Assembly: GCA_018333405.1 (NCBI GenBank)
Contig: JAGXSR010000084.1
Span: 1 to 5,657, forward strand
Source: Dethiobacter sp.
Lineage (GTDB): Bacteria > Bacillota > Dethiobacteria > DTU022
Reading direction: 5' to 3'
DNA length: 5,657 nt
Every line of letters starts with the position of its first letter. Positions within the stretch are counted from its first letter, which is position 1. The translations under genes were made by a program, and so were the position numbers. Under the pieces are notes generated by a model. It worked only from the letters and a program-made list of their open reading frames with translations. It was not told where the DNA came from and did no database searches. Of the stretch, positions 5,096 through 5,657 are shown piece after piece.

Positions 5096-5657
5096 TTACC
5101 GGGCAAATACAGCCTCCCCTGGAGTTGATCCGGCAAGTTCTCCTTCGCTTAAAACGATTTCCCCACCGACAATAAGACTGCTAATTCCTTCCGGAGAAGA
5201 GATGCAGTTTTGATAGCTGCTAGTATCCCTGATTTTTTCATAATCAAAAATGACTATGTCGGCATAAGTCCCGGCCTCAAGATTACCCCTTTCAGATAGA
5301 TTTAGTCTTGCAGCCGGATACGAAGTCATTTTTCTCAGGGCTTCCATCAAAGATATGCTGCACTCTTCCCGTACATACTTACTTATAAACCTGGGAAATG
5401 TCCCCGATGACCTGGGATGACCCATGCCATTGCTCAGTATAGCATCGCTTGCTGGTAACACATCCGGATGAACCATTGCCTGCCGCACTTCTACTTCATT
5501 CATAATATAAGCGATCACAAGGGTGCCAGGAGCTTCGCTTCTTTGCTGTAGAAATAGTTCTTCAGTACACGTCTTGCCGGCATAAGGCCCTGAGGCGAAC
5601 TCCAGATCTGTATAGGCTAAATTCATTTTCCCCATTACTGCGGGAGTAAAAGTTTCG
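5096..5657 (-). CDS. N-acyl-D-amino-acid deacylase (amidohydrolase superfamily), 3' part; 5' end beyond the right edge
   Basis: The window holds the last 186 codons or so of a gene that continues past the right edge; full-length members are usually near 480-530 residues. The family removes the acyl group from N-acyl-D-amino acids using zinc in a TIM barrel. The visible part has an ASD motif, matching the family's catalytic aspartate (I-G-S-D in relatives), followed by GHPRSSGTFPRFISKYVREE, then SLMEALRKMTSYPA, ARLNLSERGNLEAGTYADIV and VIFDYEKIRDTSSYQN, which are the barrel end and the C-terminal beta-sandwich strands typical of D-aminoacylases. The zinc-binding histidines would be in the missing part. 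The frame is open through the edge, so the ATG at 5635 is not the true start. It is probably the first of three co-directional salvage genes. Confidence 0.87.
   Translation of the reverse strand, partial: ETFTPAVMGKMNLAYTDLEFASGPYAGKTCTEELFLQQRSEAPGTLVIAYIMNEVEVRQAMVHPDVLPASDAILSNGMGHPRSSGTFPRFISKYVREECSISLMEALRKMTSYPAARLNLSERGNLEAGTYADIVIFDYEKIRDTSSYQNCISSPEGISSLIVGGEIVLSEGELAGSTPGEAVFAR

Noticed and set aside
1..5657. CRISPR arrays, insertion sequences, tRNA or rRNA genes
   Set aside because: I saw no regularly spaced direct repeats, no transposase motifs with flanking inverted repeats, and no tRNA- or rRNA-like sequence.

Overview
The window reads as a stretch of a low-to-mid-GC Firmicute chromosome, probably a clostridial anaerobe. 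The basis is a complete T-box leader RNA (a control device largely restricted to Gram-positive bacteria and their relatives), strong purine-rich GGAGG/AGGAGG ribosome binding sites, and the mix of amino-acid and peptide-salvage genes. I cannot name a genus from the sequence alone.

All four recognisable protein genes lie on the minus strand. Reading in the direction of transcription (right to left): (1) the C-terminal part of an N-acyl-D-amino-acid deacylase of the amidohydrolase superfamily, cut by the right edge (5096-5657); (2) a spacer of 194 bases with only a doubtful short frame; (3) a YfcC/DcuC-type membrane transporter of 464 residues (3507-4901); (4) an M20D metallopeptidase of the AbgB/PM20D2 type, 393 residues (2268-3449), 57 bases downstream of the transporter; (5) an own promoter (TTGACA, 18-base spacer, TATGAT) and a T-box leader of about 290 bases (1849-2141); (6) a beta-eliminating lyase of the tyrosine phenol-lyase/tryptophanase family, 481 residues (327-1772); (7) a strong hairpin just after its stop codon; and (8) about 270 bases at the left edge with no confident gene.

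The first three genes look like one salvage module: import of an amino-acid-like or peptide-like solute, then hydrolysis of an N-acyl or amide bond. The lyase is a separate transcription unit. Its leader has the full T-box anatomy: Stem I with the AGUA/GAA loop-E pair, a probable UAC (Tyr) specifier, a Stem II pseudoknot, an antiterminator with a UGGU bulge, and a competing terminator.

The main point of interest is this last unit. A Tyr-responsive T-box should switch the gene on when tyrosine is short, yet a tyrosine phenol-lyase is normally degradative. The enzyme keeps the residues that line the phenol pocket in known tyrosine phenol-lyases, but has changed the residues around PLP and the potassium site (Arg to Leu, Asn to Arg, Glu to Asp). 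This suggests a rewired enzyme that may work in the synthetic direction or on another substrate.
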